A DNA stretch of 64,000 bases from Bacteroides sp. 214 (GCF_010501015.1 NZ_QVML01000003.1:62001-126000), one strand, 5' to 3'; shown: positions 34,135 through 44,713, counted from the stretch's first letter. Numbers and translations are program-made. Notes: generated by a model from the sequence alone, not told the origin.

Positions 34135-36930
34135 ATGGACAATACAGAAAAACTGTTCTTACTGGACGCATACGCACTTATTTACAGAGCTTACTATGCC
34201 TTCATTAAGAACCCACGAATCACCTCAAAAGGCTTTAACACATCGGCTATACTCGGTTTTGTCAACACGCTCGAGGATGTGCTAAAAAAGGAAAATCCAA
34301 CACATATCGGTGTGGCTTTTGACCCATCAGGACCTACCTTTCGTCACGAAATATACGAAGCTTACAAAGCCCAACGTCAAGCAACACCCGAAGACATTAA
34401 GCTCTCTATACCCATAATCAAGGAGATAATTCGTGCATACAATATACCTATTCTCGAAGTTCAGGGCTACGAAGCCGACGACGTAATAGGCACTCTTGCC
34501 ACACAAGCGGGCAAGAAAGGGATTACGACCTACATGATGACCCCCGACAAAGACTATGGGCAATTGGTAAGCGAAAATGTTTTTATCTACCGCCCCAAGT
34601 ATGGCGACAAGGAGTTCGAAAAAATGGGTCCCGAACAAGTTACTGCTAAGTACGATCTCCAAAATCCCAAACAAGTAATTGACCTGCTCGGACTCATGGG
34701 CGACTCTTCGGACAACATACCGGGATGTCCGGGTGTTGGCGAAAAGACAGCACAAAAACTCATTGCCGAATTTGGTAGTATTGAGCAGCTACTCGAAAAT
34801 ACCGATCAACTCAAAGGAGCACTTAAAACAAAAATAGAAACTAACAAGGAAATGATTACATTCTCCAAATTCCTTGCTACTATAAAAACGGATGTTCCCA
34901 TTGAACTAAAAATGGACGAACTCGTTCGCGAACCTTACGACGAAGAAAAGCTCCGGAAGATTTTTGAAGAATTAGAATTCCGAACATTGGCAGATCGCAT
35001 ATTCAAAAAAGAGAGTGCACCAGCAACTCCGCCTAAAGAAGCAAAAACCGATGCTTTTCAAGGCGATCTCTTTGGATTTTTTCCGCCCGAGGGAGAAGGA
35101 GATGAAAATTTCGGCAGCCTTGCGCGGTTAGATTTGTCCATTTCCGACTACCAACTTATTGACAATCAAGAAAAAAGGAGCAATTTATTTCAATTATTGC
35201 TTACAACAAAAAGTTTCGCTTTTGACACCGAAACGACCGGGATGGATGCCATGAACTGCGAATTGGTAGGAATGAGCTTCAGTTTTGTAGAAAACCAAGC
35301 ATTTTATGTACCGATACCCGCAGAGCAATCCGAAGCGCAAAAAATTGTTAATGAATTTAAGCCTCTCTTCGAAAATGAAGAAATTTCAAAGATTGGGCAA
35401 AACATTAAATACGATTTACTCGTACTGCATAATTATGGAATCCGTGTAAAAGGAAAAATGTTCGATACCATGGTTGCTCATTATGTCATTCAACCCGAAC
35501 TCCGACACGGAATGGATTATCTTGCCGAAGTATACCTTAAGTATCGAACCATTCACATTGATGAGTTAATTGGTCCTAAAGGAAAAGGACAAAGAAACAT
35601 GCGCGACCTCTCGCCCGAGGAGGTTTACCATTATGCTTGCGAAGATGCAGACATAACTCTTAAACTCAAAAACATCCTTGAGCAAGAGCTTGTAAAACAC
35701 AATGCCGAGAAACTTTTCTACGAGATAGAGATGCCCCTTGTACCTGTTCTTGCAACGATTGAGAGTAATGGTGTACGCATAGATACCGAAGCGTTGAAAC
35801 AATCGTCCGAAGTATTCAGCAAAACGCTGCAGCAGTTGGAACAAGAAATATACGAATTGGCAGGTGAAGAATTCAATATAGCCTCGCCCAAACAAGTAGG
35901 CGAAGTACTCTTTGACCGGTTAAAAGTAGTAGAAAAAGCCAAGAAAACCAAGACAGGACAATACACCACTTCCGAAGAAGTATTGGAAAGCTTGCGTGGC
36001 AAACATCCTGTTATTGGAAAGATTCTGGAGCATCGGGGTATTAAGAAATTGCTAAGTACTTATATAGATGCACTTCCGCAACTTATCAACCCGAAAACAG
36101 GAAAGATTCACACATCTTTCAACCAAACTGTTACGGCAACCGGACGACTAAGTTCTAGTAATCCTAATTTACAAAACATACCCGTCCGGGACGAAGAAGG
36201 AAAGGAGATACGAAGAGCATTTATACCGGAAGAAGGTTGTCTGTTTTTTTCAGCAGATTACTCGCAAATAGAGCTCCGCATTATGGCACATCTTAGCCAA
36301 GATAAAAACATGATTGATGCTTTCCTTAGCGGATACGATATTCATGCTGCAACCGCTGCGAAAATCTACAAAATAGAGATTGGCGAGGTAACTAAAGATA
36401 TGCGTCGCAAGGCAAAAACCGCTAACTTCGGTATTATTTATGGTATCTCTGTCTTTGGGCTTGCCGAACGCATGAATGTAGATCGCAAAGAAGCCAAAGA
36501 GCTTATTGACGGATATTTTGAAACCTACCCACAGATTAAAGAATACATGGATAAAAGCATTGAAGAAGCGCGCGAAAAAGGATATGTGGAGACTATTCTC
36601 AACCGCAAACGCTACTTGCCCGATATCAATTCGCGCAATGCGGTGGTAAGAGGTTACGCCGAACGAAATGCCATAAACGCACCTATACAAGGAAGTGCGG
36701 CAGACATTATTAAAGTCGCCATGATAAACATTGACAGAAGATTTCGTTGTGAAAACATACAATCCCAAATGATACTACAAGTACACGACGAATTGAACTT
36801 CAGTGTACTGCCACAGGAAAAAGAACAGGTAGAGTATATTGTTATTGACGAAATGGAGAAAGCCTACCGTATGCATGTACCATTAAAAGCAGACTCTGAC
36901 TGGGGGAAAAACTGGCTTGAAGCACATTAA
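34135..36930 (+). CDS. polA: DNA polymerase I
   Basis: Repair and Okazaki-fragment processing polymerase of 931 residues with all three domains. The N-terminal 5' nuclease has FLLDAYALIYRAYYA, VQGYEADDVIGTLA near 112-125 and DNIPGCPGVGEKTA. The 3'-5' exonuclease looks active, with FDTETTG near residue 362 and KIGQNIKYDLLVLHNYG. The polymerase domain has motif A SADYSQIELRIMAHLS near 706, motif B with RRKAKTANFGIIYG, and motif C LQVHDELNF. The possible promoter TACTTTTA (34106-34113) deviates at the last base. A terminator follows. Confidence 0.97.
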   Translation: MDNTEKLFLLDAYALIYRAYYAFIKNPRITSKGFNTSAILGFVNTLEDVLKKENPTHIGVAFDPSGPTFRHEIYEAYKAQRQATPEDIKLSIPIIKEIIRAYNIPILEVQGYEADDVIGTLATQAGKKGITTYMMTPDKDYGQLVSENVFIYRPKYGDKEFEKMGPEQVTAKYDLQNPKQVIDLLGLMGDSSDNIPGCPGVGEKTAQKLIAEFGSIEQLLENTDQLKGALKTKIETNKEMITFSKFLATIKTDVPIELKMDELVREPYDEEKLRKIFEELEFRTLADRIFKKESAPATPPKEAKTDAFQGDLFGFFPPEGEGDENFGSLARLDLSISDYQLIDNQEKRSNLFQLLLTTKSFAFDTETTGMDAMNCELVGMSFSFVENQAFYVPIPAEQSEAQKIVNEFKPLFENEEISKIGQNIKYDLLVLHNYGIRVKGKMFDTMVAHYVIQPELRHGMDYLAEVYLKYRTIHIDELIGPKGKGQRNMRDLSPEEVYHYACEDADITLKLKNILEQELVKHNAEKLFYEIEMPLVPVLATIESNGVRIDTEALKQSSEVFSKTLQQLEQEIYELAGEEFNIASPKQVGEVLFDRLKVVEKAKKTKTGQYTTSEEVLESLRGKHPVIGKILEHRGIKKLLSTYIDALPQLINPKTGKIHTSFNQTVTATGRLSSSNPNLQNIPVRDEEGKEIRRAFIPEEGCLFFSADYSQIELRIMAHLSQDKNMIDAFLSGYDIHAATAAKIYKIEIGEVTKDMRRKAKTANFGIIYGISVFGLAERMNVDRKEAKELIDGYFETYPQIKEYMDKSIEEAREKGYVETILNRKRYLPDINSRNAVVRGYAERNAINAPIQGSAADIIKVAMINIDRRFRCENIQSQMILQVHDELNFSVLPQEKEQVEYIVIDEMEKAYRMHVPLKADSDWGKNWLEAH

Positions 36931-36936
36931 AACAAC

Positions 36937-36970
36937 AAAGGGACTATCCAATTTTTGGACAGTCCCTTTT
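36937..36970 (+). terminator. Intrinsic terminator of polA
   Basis: AAAGGGACTATCC (36937-36949) pairs with GGACAGTCCCTTT (36957-36969) with one A-C mismatch. The stem ends in T-rich DNA 7 bases after the polA stop. Confidence 0.8.
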
Positions 36971-37030
36971 CATTATATCACTGTTTTAAGCAATAGCTAC
37001 AGTTTTAGGTTAAAAAAATTAAGGCATACG

Positions 37031-37537
37031 TTATCTAAAGTCTTTCAGGTCTTCTTGCAGTTTTTGGCGTGTAAAGAAGATGCGACTTTTTACAGTACCC
37101 AGCGGCAAATTCAATTTTTCGGCAATCTCTCTATATTTAAAACCTGCAACGTGCATAGAAAACGGTATACGGTATTCTTTTGGCAATGCATTTACTATTT
37201 TTCTCATCTCTTTTAAGTCGTATGAGCTTTCTGTACTATCAAAACCAGAACCCTGAGGCAGGTTTAAGTAATACAAGTTATCTGTTTGGTCTACGTAAGT
37301 TTGTTCGCGTACAATCTTACGATAGTTATTTATAAAGATATTGCGCATAATAGTATACATCCAACCCTTAAAGTTTGTCTCGGGCATAAACTTATCTTCA
37401 TTATCCAATGCTTTCAAAGTTGTTTCTTGTAATAGGTCATTAGCATCGTCGCGGTTTGATGTGAGTTTTAATGCAAAACGTAAAAGTTCATCTTGTGCTC
37501 CAACTAAGTTCTCTTGAAAATTAACACAGCTTCTCAT
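37031..37537 (-). CDS. ECF RNA polymerase sigma factor
   Basis: A 168-residue sigma-70 family factor of the extracytoplasmic type. Region 2 includes DDANDLLQETTLKAL (about 31-45) and the FKGWMYTIMRNIFINNYRK segment. Region 4 has LPKEYRIPF, YREIAEKLNLPLGTVKSRIF and a C-terminal RQKLQEDL. The ATG at 37537 (MRSCVNFQ) is chosen because the longer frame runs through the promoter element at 37596-37603. No anti-sigma gene is adjacent, unlike many Bacteroidetes FecI-type pairs, so it may be a stand-alone factor. The regulon is unknown. Confidence 0.9.
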   Translation of the reverse strand: MRSCVNFQENLVGAQDELLRFALKLTSNRDDANDLLQETTLKALDNEDKFMPETNFKGWMYTIMRNIFINNYRKIVREQTYVDQTDNLYYLNLPQGSGFDSTESSYDLKEMRKIVNALPKEYRIPFSMHVAGFKYREIAEKLNLPLGTVKSRIFFTRQKLQEDLKDFR

Positions 37538-37595
37538 AATTCTAATTTTTAAATTGTTTGTATTATTATTTTTTATTTGTTTCAAATCACTGAGA

Positions 37596-37603
37596 CAAAG
37601 GTA
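37596..37603 (-). promoter_or_regulatory. -7 promoter element of the ECF sigma gene
   Basis: The minus strand reads TACCTTTG, an exact consensus match, 58 bases before the chosen ATG. Confidence 0.55.
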
Positions 37604-37664
37604 TGGCCAACCGTCAACCCGGCGGGGAGTAAATCTAACAGAAAAGAGGGGGTAAACTAACAAT

Positions 37665-37730
37665 GGATAGTTTTTGGGTGGTATTTGATAGTTTTTGGGC
37701 TGTATTCTGGTTGTTTTCTGATGGTATTTC
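37665..37730. repeat. Three degenerate 22-bp direct repeats before ychF
   Basis: Units starting at 37665, 37687 and 37709 share GATAGTTTTTGGG (first two) and a GTATT tail, spaced about 22 bp with small internal shifts. They are direct rather than palindromic. They lie between the divergent promoters of the sigma factor and ychF. The rest of this 310-bp gap is AT-rich with a short G-rich patch at 37621-37652. Confidence 0.55.
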
Positions 37731-37809
37731 CTTCACAAAATACACATTTCGTAACGTTCTTCGCCAAGTAAAGAAATAGTTATCCCTTTAATAGAATAAA
37801 AAGAATAAC

Positions 37810-37817
37810 TATCTTTG
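37810..37817 (+). promoter_or_regulatory. -7 promoter element of ychF-lgt
   Basis: TATCTTTG is an exact consensus match, 30 bases before the ychF ATG at 37848. Confidence 0.65.
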
Positions 37818-37847
37818 CGCCATAATCTTAAGATAAACAGATAAATA

Positions 37848-38951
37848 ATGGCTTTACAATGTGGTATTGTTGGTCTTCCAAACGTAGGAAAATCAACACT
37901 TTTTAATTGCCTTTCTAATGCGAAAGCACAGGCGGCAAACTTCCCTTTTTGTACAATAGAACCAAATGTTGGGGTAATTACCGTGCCTGACGAACGATTA
38001 AATAAACTCGCCGAACTGATTCATCCGCAAAGAATTGTGCCGACTACTGTCGAAATTGTAGATATTGCAGGTTTGGTAAAAGGCGCAAGCAAAGGCGAAG
38101 GGTTGGGGAATAAATTTCTTGCCAACATTCGCGAAACGGATGCCATTCTACACGTACTACGTTGTTTCGACGACGAAAATGTAACCCATGTGGATGGAAG
38201 TGTAAACCCCGTGCGCGATAAAGAAATTATTGACTATGAGCTGCAACTGAAAGACCTCGAAACCATCGAAAATCGTATACAGAAAGTGCAAAAGCAGGCA
38301 CAAACAGGTGGCGACAAAGTGGCCAAACAAACTTACGAAGTGCTGATGCGATTCAAAGAGGCGCTGGATCAGGGTAAGTCGGCACGTACGGTGCAGTTTG
38401 ACAGTAAAGACGATCAAAAGATTGCCCGCGAAGTATTTCTGCTAACCAGCAAACCCGTACTTTATGTATGCAACGTAGACGAAGCAAGCGCTATAAACGG
38501 CAATAAATATGTGGATATGGTGCGCGAAGCAACTAAAGACGAACATGCCGAAATCCTCATCGTAGCCGCCAAAACAGAATCGGATATAGCCGAGCTGGAA
38601 ACCTACGAAGACCGTCAAATGTTCCTCGAAGAGATTGGATTGACCGAATCGGGGGTATCTCGACTTATTAAATCAGCGTATAAACTCCTAAATCTGGAAA
38701 CATACCTCACTGCGGGTGTACAGGAAGTACGTGCATGGACTTATCTGAAAGGTAGCAAAGCGCCACAATGCGCAGGTGTTATCCATACCGATTTTGAGAA
38801 AGGTTTCATCCGCGCAGAGGTCATCAAATACGAAGATTTTATTAAATACGGCTCGGAAGCAGCAGTAAAAGAAGCCGGAAAATTGAGCGTAGAAGGCAAA
38901 GAATACATCGTACAAGACGGTGACGTGATGCATTTTCGTTTTAATGTATAA
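37848..38951 (+). CDS. ychF: Redox-regulated ATPase YchF
   Basis: An Obg-related P-loop protein of 367 residues that binds ribosomes and prefers ATP over GTP. Motifs are G1 [12 protein letters not shown] (residues 8-19), [13 protein letters not shown], and the G3 region [18 protein letters not shown] near 67-84. The C-terminal TGS domain includes [10 protein letters not shown] and ends with [12 protein letters not shown], the usual YchF ending. lgt follows after 17 bases. Confidence 0.96.
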   Translation: MALQCGIVGLPNVGKSTLFNCLSNAKAQAANFPFCTIEPNVGVITVPDERLNKLAELIHPQRIVPTTVEIVDIAGLVKGASKGEGLGNKFLANIRETDAILHVLRCFDDENVTHVDGSVNPVRDKEIIDYELQLKDLETIENRIQKVQKQAQTGGDKVAKQTYEVLMRFKEALDQGKSARTVQFDSKDDQKIAREVFLLTSKPVLYVCNVDEASAINGNKYVDMVREATKDEHAEILIVAAKTESDIAELETYEDRQMFLEEIGLTESGVSRLIKSAYKLLNLETYLTAGVQEVRAWTYLKGSKAPQCAGVIHTDFEKGFIRAEVIKYEDFIKYGSEAAVKEAGKLSVEGKEYIVQDGDVMHFRFNV

Positions 38952-38968
38952 CCAATAACACAAAGAAT

Positions 38969-39802
38969 ATGAATGGCATTGTTTGGGATCCTAATCCGGA
39001 GGTTTTTTCTCTTTTCGGCATAACGCTGCGTTACTACGGATTGCTGTGGGGCATCGGGCTTATCTTCGCCTATATTGTGGTGCGCTACCAGTACAGAGAC
39101 AAAAAGATTGAAGAAAAGAAGTTCGACCCCCTTGCCATTTATTGCTTCTTTGGCATTGTTCTTGGCGCACGGTTGGGACACTGTCTCTTTTATGAGCCTG
39201 CCTATTACCTCTCCCACCCCATAGAAATGATACTACCAATTAAAAACATAAACGGTAGTTGGAAATTTACCGGATATCTCGGTTTGGCTAGTCACGGTGG
39301 AACATTAGGACTTATTATTGCACTGTGGCTCTACGTGCGTAAAGTTAAGATGAACTACATGGATGTGGTAGATATGATTGCTGTTGCCACCCCTATTACG
39401 GCTTGCTTCATCCGCCTTGCTAACCTGATGAATTCGGAAATTATCGGTAAACCAACCGATGTGCCTTGGGCTTTCATTTTCGTAAAAGAGGATATGTTGC
39501 CACGTCATCCGGCGCAATTGTATGAGGCGATTGCCTATTTTATACTCTTCTTAATTATGCTGTATGTGTATAAACACTTTAGTAAGAAGGTGCATCGCGG
39601 GTTCTTCTTCGGGTTGTGTCTTACCTATATATTTACGTTCCGCTTCTTTATTGAGCTACTGAAAGAGAATCAGGTGAGCTTTGAGGATGGCATGGCATTG
39701 AATATGGGACAATGGCTAAGTGTTCCTTTTATTATTATAGGATTAGGATGCATACTTGCGGGGAAATGGTTTGATAAGCAGTTCCCGGCAATAAAGAGAT
39801 AA
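38969..39802 (+). CDS. lgt: Phosphatidylglycerol--prolipoprotein diacylglyceryl transferase
   Basis: Inner-membrane enzyme that attaches diacylglycerol to the lipobox Cys, the first step of lipoprotein maturation. At 277 residues it has about seven membrane segments. Conserved elements are [22 protein letters not shown], the Lgt signature [16 protein letters not shown] and RHPAQLYEA. Its substrates in this window would include the Ig-like, TPR, SusD, DUF4960 and GH32 lipoproteins. It is co-transcribed with ychF. Confidence 0.95.
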   Translation: MNGIVWDPNPEVFSLFGITLRYYGLLWGIGLIFAYIVVRYQYRDKKIEEKKFDPLAIYCFFGIVLGARLGHCLFYEPAYYLSHPIEMILPIKNINGSWKFTGYLGLASHGGTLGLIIALWLYVRKVKMNYMDVVDMIAVATPITACFIRLANLMNSEIIGKPTDVPWAFIFVKEDMLPRHPAQLYEAIAYFILFLIMLYVYKHFSKKVHRGFFFGLCLTYIFTFRFFIELLKENQVSFEDGMALNMGQWLSVPFIIIGLGCILAGKWFDKQFPAIKR

Positions 39803-39807
39803 AAAAG

Positions 39808-39832
39808 AAAGGGAAGTATATTACTTCCCTTT
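39808..39832. terminator. Bidirectional terminator between lgt and mutS
   Basis: AAAGGGAAGTA (39808-39818) and TACTTCCCTTT (39822-39832) form a perfect 11-bp stem. It is flanked by an A-run on the left and T-rich DNA on the right, so it can end both convergent genes. It overlaps the last codons of mutS. Confidence 0.85.
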
Positions 39833-42436
39833 TACTATTTTTTTAATATCATTCAATTTATTCAGCGCCTCCAGTGGTGTGAGGTTATTTACATCCAGAT
39901 TCAGTATTTCATCCCGTATCTGGCTTAGTATAGGATCGTCCAATTGAAAGAAATTCAGCTGCATACCTTCCCTATTCTCGCTTACTTGTGCTAGCGGCTT
40001 ACCCGAAATACCTTGCTTGCGGTTATCGGTTTCTAACTGTCCCAGAATGTCATTTGCACGCTTTACGATGCTCTTCGGCATACCGGCCATCTTTGCCACA
40101 TGGATACCAAAAGAGTGCTCGCTCCCACCCTTCTCCAGTTTCCGCAAAAAGATTACTTTGTTATCCAATTCTCGCACTAACACGTTGTAGTTCTTAATAC
40201 GCTTAAAGGACTTCTCCATTTCGTTGAGCTCGTGGTAGTGCGTGGCAAAAAGTGTACGCGCCTGTGCTTTGGGGTGCTCGTGAATGTACTCCACAATAGC
40301 CCAAGCAATGGATATACCATCATACGTAGAAGTACCACGTCCCAGTTCATCAAATAAGATAAGGCTACGGGTAGAAACATTATTCAGAATATCTGCCGCC
40401 TCGTTCATCTCCACCATAAAGGTAGACTCGCCCAAGGAAATATTATCGCTCGCGCCTACACGTGTAAATATCTTATCGACCATGCCGATGTGTGCACTTT
40501 CGGCAGGAACAAACGAACCTATTTGCGCCAAAAGTGTAATAAGTGCTGTTTGCCGCAGCAAAGCCGACTTACCCGACATATTAGGACCGGTAATAATAAT
40601 GATTTGCTGTGAATTTGTATCCAGCATCACGTCATTGGCAATGTACTTCTCTCCTATTGGTAGCTGTTTCTCAATCACCGGATGCCGTCCTTGAGATATA
40701 TTCAATACATCGTCTTCAGAAATCACCGGACGAATATAGTTATTCGCTTTCGCTACATTGGCAAGTGACAACAAGCAATCCAAGCGTGCTATCTGCGTAG
40801 CATTTATCTGTATAGCAGGAATAAACTCAGTCAATGCCAGAACCAAATCATTATAAAGTTTCGTTTCGAGCGCCAGTATTTTATCTTCCGCACCGAGTAT
40901 TTTTTCTTCGTATTCTTTGAGCTCCTGAGTAATGTATCGTTCGGCATTAACAAGCGTTTGCTTTCGAATCCACTCTTGTGGTACCTTGTCCTTGTGTAAG
41001 TTACGTACCTCTATATAATATCCAAAAACATTATTAAACGCAATCTTCAAGCTAGGAATGCCGGTTGCCTCACTTTCGCGTTGCTGTATATTAAGCAAAT
41101 AGTCTTTCCCGGAGTAAGCAATCTGTCGCAAGCTATCCATTTCATCGTTGATTCCAGGTTTTATAACACCACCTTTGTTGATCAGCAATGGTGGGTCATT
41201 CGTTACTTCCCGGTCTATCCTTTCGCGAATGGACAAACATAAATTAAGATGCTCTCCTATCCTATTCAAACTTTCATTTTCGGCAGCCAAACAGGCCAAC
41301 TTAATTGGTTCAATTGCTTGTAAAGCTACCTTAAGTTGTACTACTTCGCGCGGAGAAACACGCCCTACAGCTACTTTGGAAACAATACGTTCCAAGTCGC
41401 CAATCAGTTGCAAGTTCTCTTCGACCAATTCCTTAAAGTCGGGATGACGGAAGAAATATTCCACCACATTAAGGCGATCATTAATGGGTTTCTCATCCTT
41501 AAGCGGAAACACCACCCAGCGTTTCAGCATACGCGCACCCATCGGACTGATTGTTTTATCAATCACATCCAGCAAGCTGCTTCCGCCTTCGTTCATTGTG
41601 GAAATAAGTTCCAGGCTACGCACGGTAAACTTATCCAATCGTACATATTTATCTTCTTCAATACGCGAGAGTGAAAGAATGTGTTTGATTTGCGTATGCT
41701 GTGTAATATCCAGATATTGAAGTATAGCGCCCGAAGCAATTACACCATTCTTGAGATGCTCTACACCAAACCCCTTCAAGTTTTTAGTTTCAAAGTGTTT
41801 TAATAGTTTCTCTCGGGCACTGCTCTCTGTAAAGACCCAGTCCTCCAATTCAAATGTAAAGAATTTACTTCCAAAATTCCCTTCAAACATGCCACGCTTT
41901 CCACGTTCAAAAAGCACCTCTTTTGGTCCGAAGTTATTTAGTAATTTATCTATATAATCAAACGGTCCTTCGGCAGTAAGAAACTCTCCTGTAGAAATAT
42001 CTAAAAAGGCAACACCACACGCTCCTTTTCCGAAGTGAACGGCAGCCAAAAAATTATTCTCTTTATAGTTAAGAACATTATCGTTGATTGAAACACCCGG
42101 TGTAACAAGCTCTGTGATACCACGCTTCACCAGTTTTTTGGTTGCTTTTGGGTCTTCCAGTTGGTCGCATATTGCTACACGCTTCCCAGCTCTTACCAGC
42201 TTAGGAAGATATGTATCCAATGCATGAAAGGGAAATCCTGCCATTTCTACCGTCTTTTCTTTACCGTTAGCACGCTTGGTTAAGGTAATTCCAAGTATTT
42301 CGGAGGCAATAATAGCGTCGGTGGAGTAAGTTTCGTAGAAGTCGCCACAACGAAACAACATTACAGCATCCGGGTGCTTGGCTTTCAAGTCCAGAAACTG
42401 CTTCATCATGGGGGTAAGGACTATATCGTTGTTCAC
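39821..42436 (-). CDS. mutS: DNA mismatch repair protein MutS
   Basis: Mismatch recognition ATPase of 871 residues. The N-terminal mismatch-binding domain has [14 protein letters not shown], where the usual GxFYE Phe-Glu pair is present as DFYE near residue 31-34. The ATPase domain has Walker [14 protein letters not shown] near residue 617, then GESTFMVEM and [14 protein letters not shown]. The start is GTG (2 codons before the Asp-Ile-Val-Leu-Thr-Pro-Met-Met run) because an in-frame stop lies just upstream and no ATG is available before the conserved N-terminus. It is convergent with lgt. Confidence 0.96.
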   Translation of the reverse strand: MNNDIVLTPMMKQFLDLKAKHPDAVMLFRCGDFYETYSTDAIIASEILGITLTKRANGKEKTVEMAGFPFHALDTYLPKLVRAGKRVAICDQLEDPKATKKLVKRGITELVTPGVSINDNVLNYKENNFLAAVHFGKGACGVAFLDISTGEFLTAEGPFDYIDKLLNNFGPKEVLFERGKRGMFEGNFGSKFFTFELEDWVFTESSAREKLLKHFETKNLKGFGVEHLKNGVIASGAILQYLDITQHTQIKHILSLSRIEEDKYVRLDKFTVRSLELISTMNEGGSSLLDVIDKTISPMGARMLKRWVVFPLKDEKPINDRLNVVEYFFRHPDFKELVEENLQLIGDLERIVSKVAVGRVSPREVVQLKVALQAIEPIKLACLAAENESLNRIGEHLNLCLSIRERIDREVTNDPPLLINKGGVIKPGINDEMDSLRQIAYSGKDYLLNIQQRESEATGIPSLKIAFNNVFGYYIEVRNLHKDKVPQEWIRKQTLVNAERYITQELKEYEEKILGAEDKILALETKLYNDLVLALTEFIPAIQINATQIARLDCLLSLANVAKANNYIRPVISEDDVLNISQGRHPVIEKQLPIGEKYIANDVMLDTNSQQIIIITGPNMSGKSALLRQTALITLLAQIGSFVPAESAHIGMVDKIFTRVGASDNISLGESTFMVEMNEAADILNNVSTRSLILFDELGRGTSTYDGISIAWAIVEYIHEHPKAQARTLFATHYHELNEMEKSFKRIKNYNVLVRELDNKVIFLRKLEKGGSEHSFGIHVAKMAGMPKSIVKRANDILGQLETDNRKQGISGKPLAQVSENREGMQLNFFQLDDPILSQIRDEILNLDVNNLTPLEALNKLNDIKKIVKGK

Positions 42437-42460
42437 AGGTCGTATTTTTTAGTGAGTATG

Positions 42461-42468
42461 CAAAGATA
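42461..42468 (-). promoter_or_regulatory. -7 promoter element of mutS
   Basis: The minus strand reads TATCTTTG, an exact consensus match, 24 bases before the GTG start at 42436. Confidence 0.6.
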
Positions 42469-42538
42469 GAAAAACTTTTCAATTTTTTGGATTGGGTTAG
42501 TTTTGCATATTATACACTATTATTCCACATATTATTTC

Positions 42539-42546
42539 TATATTTG
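42539..42546 (+). promoter_or_regulatory. -7 promoter element of the Gfo/Idh gene
   Basis: TATATTTG matches TAnnTTTG, 50 bases before the ATG at 42597. Confidence 0.5.
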
Positions 42547-42596
42547 TTTTTCACGACAAATTCTTAATCATTTACCAACGAGAACACAGTTATTTT

Positions 42597-43955
42597 ATGG
42601 ACAGAAGAAAGTTTTTAAAGACGAGTGGGGTAGTAGCCGGTGGTTTAATGGCACACCCAGTATTTGGCTTTGAAGCCAACGATCAGGCTCCGCCAAAGAG
42701 CAAGAAAATACGTTATGCAATGGTGGGCTGCGGACATCGCGGTTCCGGGATGTGGGGAAAAACATTAGTGGATACAGGCTATAAAGAGTATATTGACTTT
42801 GTAGGACTGTGCGATATCAACCCCGGAAGAATAGAGTACACCAAGCGGGTTATTAACGAACCAAACTGCCCTGCATTCTCCAATTTCGACGAGATGCTGA
42901 AAAAAACAAAGCCCGATGTGGTTATGGTTGCTACTACAGACTCCACACACGACGAGTTTATCATTAAAGCCTTAGATGCCGGTGTGGATGTAATAACCGA
43001 AAAGCCTATGACGACTGATGAAGACAAATGTCAGGCTATCCTCGATGCCGAAAAACGTTCGGGAAAGAAAGTTACCGTAACCTTCAACTATCGTTACTCG
43101 CCACATCGCGCCAAACTATACGAACTGCTCCGTAGCGGAGAGATTGGTGACATTACTTCGGTAGACTTCCATTGGTATCTTGATACAAGCCACGGAGCCG
43201 ATTATTTCCGTCGTTGGCATGGATACAAAAAGTACGGAGGTAGCCTTTTGGTACATAAGTCAACACATCATTTTGATTTACTTAACTGGTGGATAGGTTC
43301 CGAGCCCGAAGAAGTATTTGCTTATGGCGCGCTGGAGTTTTACGGTAAAAACGGAAAAATGCGTGGAAAAAACTGCCGTTTGTGCGATCATAAAACCGAA
43401 TGCCAATTCTATCGTGATATTACCAAAGAACCACGTCTCATGGCACTGTATGCCGAAAATGAGAAGTATGATGGATATTTCCGCGACGGCTGTGTATTCC
43501 GCGAAGACATCGATATTTTCGACAAGATGGCGGTACAGATTCGCTATATGAACAAGGTGCAAGTAAGCTACTCGCTCACCGCATATTCGCCCTACGAAGG
43601 CTATCGCATTGCATTCAACGGAACAAAAGGACGTATCGACGCGTGGATTAAAGAACGTCAACCGTGGGAAGAGCTCGAAGATGGAGATGTAATTCGTATC
43701 ACCAAGAACTTCGGAAAGTCTAAGATTATTCGTGTTATGCCCCAGAAAGGTGGGCACGGTGGGGGAGACCCTATACTACACGCGCATCTATTCAAGAATC
43801 AAGATTTGCCAGATACGCTGAAACAAGGGGCAGGTGTTCGCGAAGGCGCCATGTCTATCCTCATGGGTGTTGCCGCGCGCAAGAGTATCGATTCCGGCAA
43901 AGCAATTAAAATAGAATCGCTGACAACACTGAAACCGAAGGTAAGTACGTTATAA
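42597..43955 (+). CDS. Tat-exported Gfo/Idh/MocA family oxidoreductase
   Basis: A 452-residue NAD(P)-dependent sugar oxidoreductase-type protein with a twin-arginine signal (DRRKFLKTSGVVAGG at residues 2-16), so it is predicted to be exported folded. The Rossmann motif is MVGCGHRGSGMW near residue 42, and the conserved catalytic-Lys motif VITEKPMTTDE lies near 135-145. HKSTHHFDLLNWW near 221 is typical of the C-terminal domain. A Cys group (CRLCDHKTEC, then GCVF) could bind metal. GH109 glycosidases share this fold, but the substrate is unknown. It is a single gene with a strong terminator. Confidence 0.85.
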   Translation: MDRRKFLKTSGVVAGGLMAHPVFGFEANDQAPPKSKKIRYAMVGCGHRGSGMWGKTLVDTGYKEYIDFVGLCDINPGRIEYTKRVINEPNCPAFSNFDEMLKKTKPDVVMVATTDSTHDEFIIKALDAGVDVITEKPMTTDEDKCQAILDAEKRSGKKVTVTFNYRYSPHRAKLYELLRSGEIGDITSVDFHWYLDTSHGADYFRRWHGYKKYGGSLLVHKSTHHFDLLNWWIGSEPEEVFAYGALEFYGKNGKMRGKNCRLCDHKTECQFYRDITKEPRLMALYAENEKYDGYFRDGCVFREDIDIFDKMAVQIRYMNKVQVSYSLTAYSPYEGYRIAFNGTKGRIDAWIKERQPWEELEDGDVIRITKNFGKSKIIRVMPQKGGHGGGDPILHAHLFKNQDLPDTLKQGAGVREGAMSILMGVAARKSIDSGKAIKIESLTTLKPKVSTL

Positions 43956-43984
43956 TAACGATTCTCTATCTTATGCTTTATAAT

Positions 43985-44019
43985 AAACGCCTCGCGAGCT
44001 TGTGGCTCGCGAGGCGTTT
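43985..44019 (+). terminator. Strong intrinsic terminator
   Basis: The 15-bp arms 43985-43999 and 44005-44019 (AAACGCCTCGCGAGC and its complement) enclose a 5-base loop and are followed by TTTT on the plus strand. It closes the Gfo/Idh gene and probably also the convergent hypothetical gene. Confidence 0.88.
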
Positions 44020-44026
44020 TGCCTTT

Positions 44027-44440
44027 CTACAAGAAGTTTTTTATTGTCGCGATATTCTTTTCTCGTTCAAACGAATATACTTTGCTCTTCAGATTACATA
44101 ACTCATAGAGTTGAAGTGCTTTTTCCAGGTATTTCTGGGGATTATCGCAGTCAGCATGAAAACCTATTTGAGAAATATAATCTGCTAAAAGCTCAATATT
44201 ATCAATGTTGAATTCAGCAAAACTTCCGATATATTCATTTGAACAATCAGTATCTATTTCCTCCAAAAATGCATTAAAATCAAAGTTCATTTCATTTAAT
44301 AGCATTCCCTTTGCATCCTCAATTTGTTTTTCAAGCGTTATCGATAAGTTGTCATTACCCCCTGAAATTTTCTGCCGAATTGCACTTATTAGCACTCCTA
44401 TTTTTTCGATTTGCTTCAACATGTAATCTCTTCGTTCCAT
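44027..44440 (-). CDS. Hypothetical protein, helical
   Basis: A 137-residue, probably all-helical cytosolic protein that I do not recognise. It starts MERRDYMLKQIEKIGVLISA, contains a Cys-Ser pair in DTDCSNEYIG, and ends with a TPR-like helix pair around YLEKALQLYELCNLKSKVYS. The general layout (N-terminal helix with LKQIEK, acidic middle, TPR-like tail) is seen in DUF6483-type proteins of other anaerobes, but that link is tentative. A -7 element lies about 100 bases upstream. It is downstream of the metallo-hydrolase operon on the same strand. Confidence 0.6.
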   Translation of the reverse strand: MERRDYMLKQIEKIGVLISAIRQKISGGNDNLSITLEKQIEDAKGMLLNEMNFDFNAFLEEIDTDCSNEYIGSFAEFNIDNIELLADYISQIGFHADCDNPQKYLEKALQLYELCNLKSKVYSFEREKNIATIKNFL

Positions 44441-44712
44441 ATTCTTTTAAGTTTTTCAATCCCGTATCATATGACAATGGACAGATACACACATGCCGAA
44501 TTGTACCATTGGCTTCATTATTGCTGTAATCAAAGGAACCAAAGGTATATAAAAAACCCGTTGGCAGAATTAATTCAGCGCTTCTTTTTTCTATTCACAG
44601 TGTATAATCCACTCCAAATGCCGTTTGAGGAAATAGGTCTTCACATTCACATATCGCTGTAAACAAATGATTGTAAGTGAGTTACGTGTGAAGACCCTCT
44701 TGTTTCGATTTC
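44441..44712. other. Intergenic stretch upstream of the hypothetical gene
   Basis: The stretch contains a minus-strand TACCTTTG (complement of 44540-44547), a plausible -7 element for the hypothetical gene. Short open frames on both strands lack convincing starts or domain motifs. I see no gene here. Confidence 0.45.
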
Positions 44713-44713
44713 A

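Noticed and set aside
37538..37663. Longer form of the ECF sigma factor starting at 37663
   Set aside because: The extension runs across the -7 element and has no sigma-like sequence; the ATG at 37537 fits family length.
44411..44662. 83-residue plus-strand open frame near the hypothetical gene
   Set aside because: No recognisable domain, overlaps the start of the hypothetical gene on the other strand, and has no promoter element of its own.
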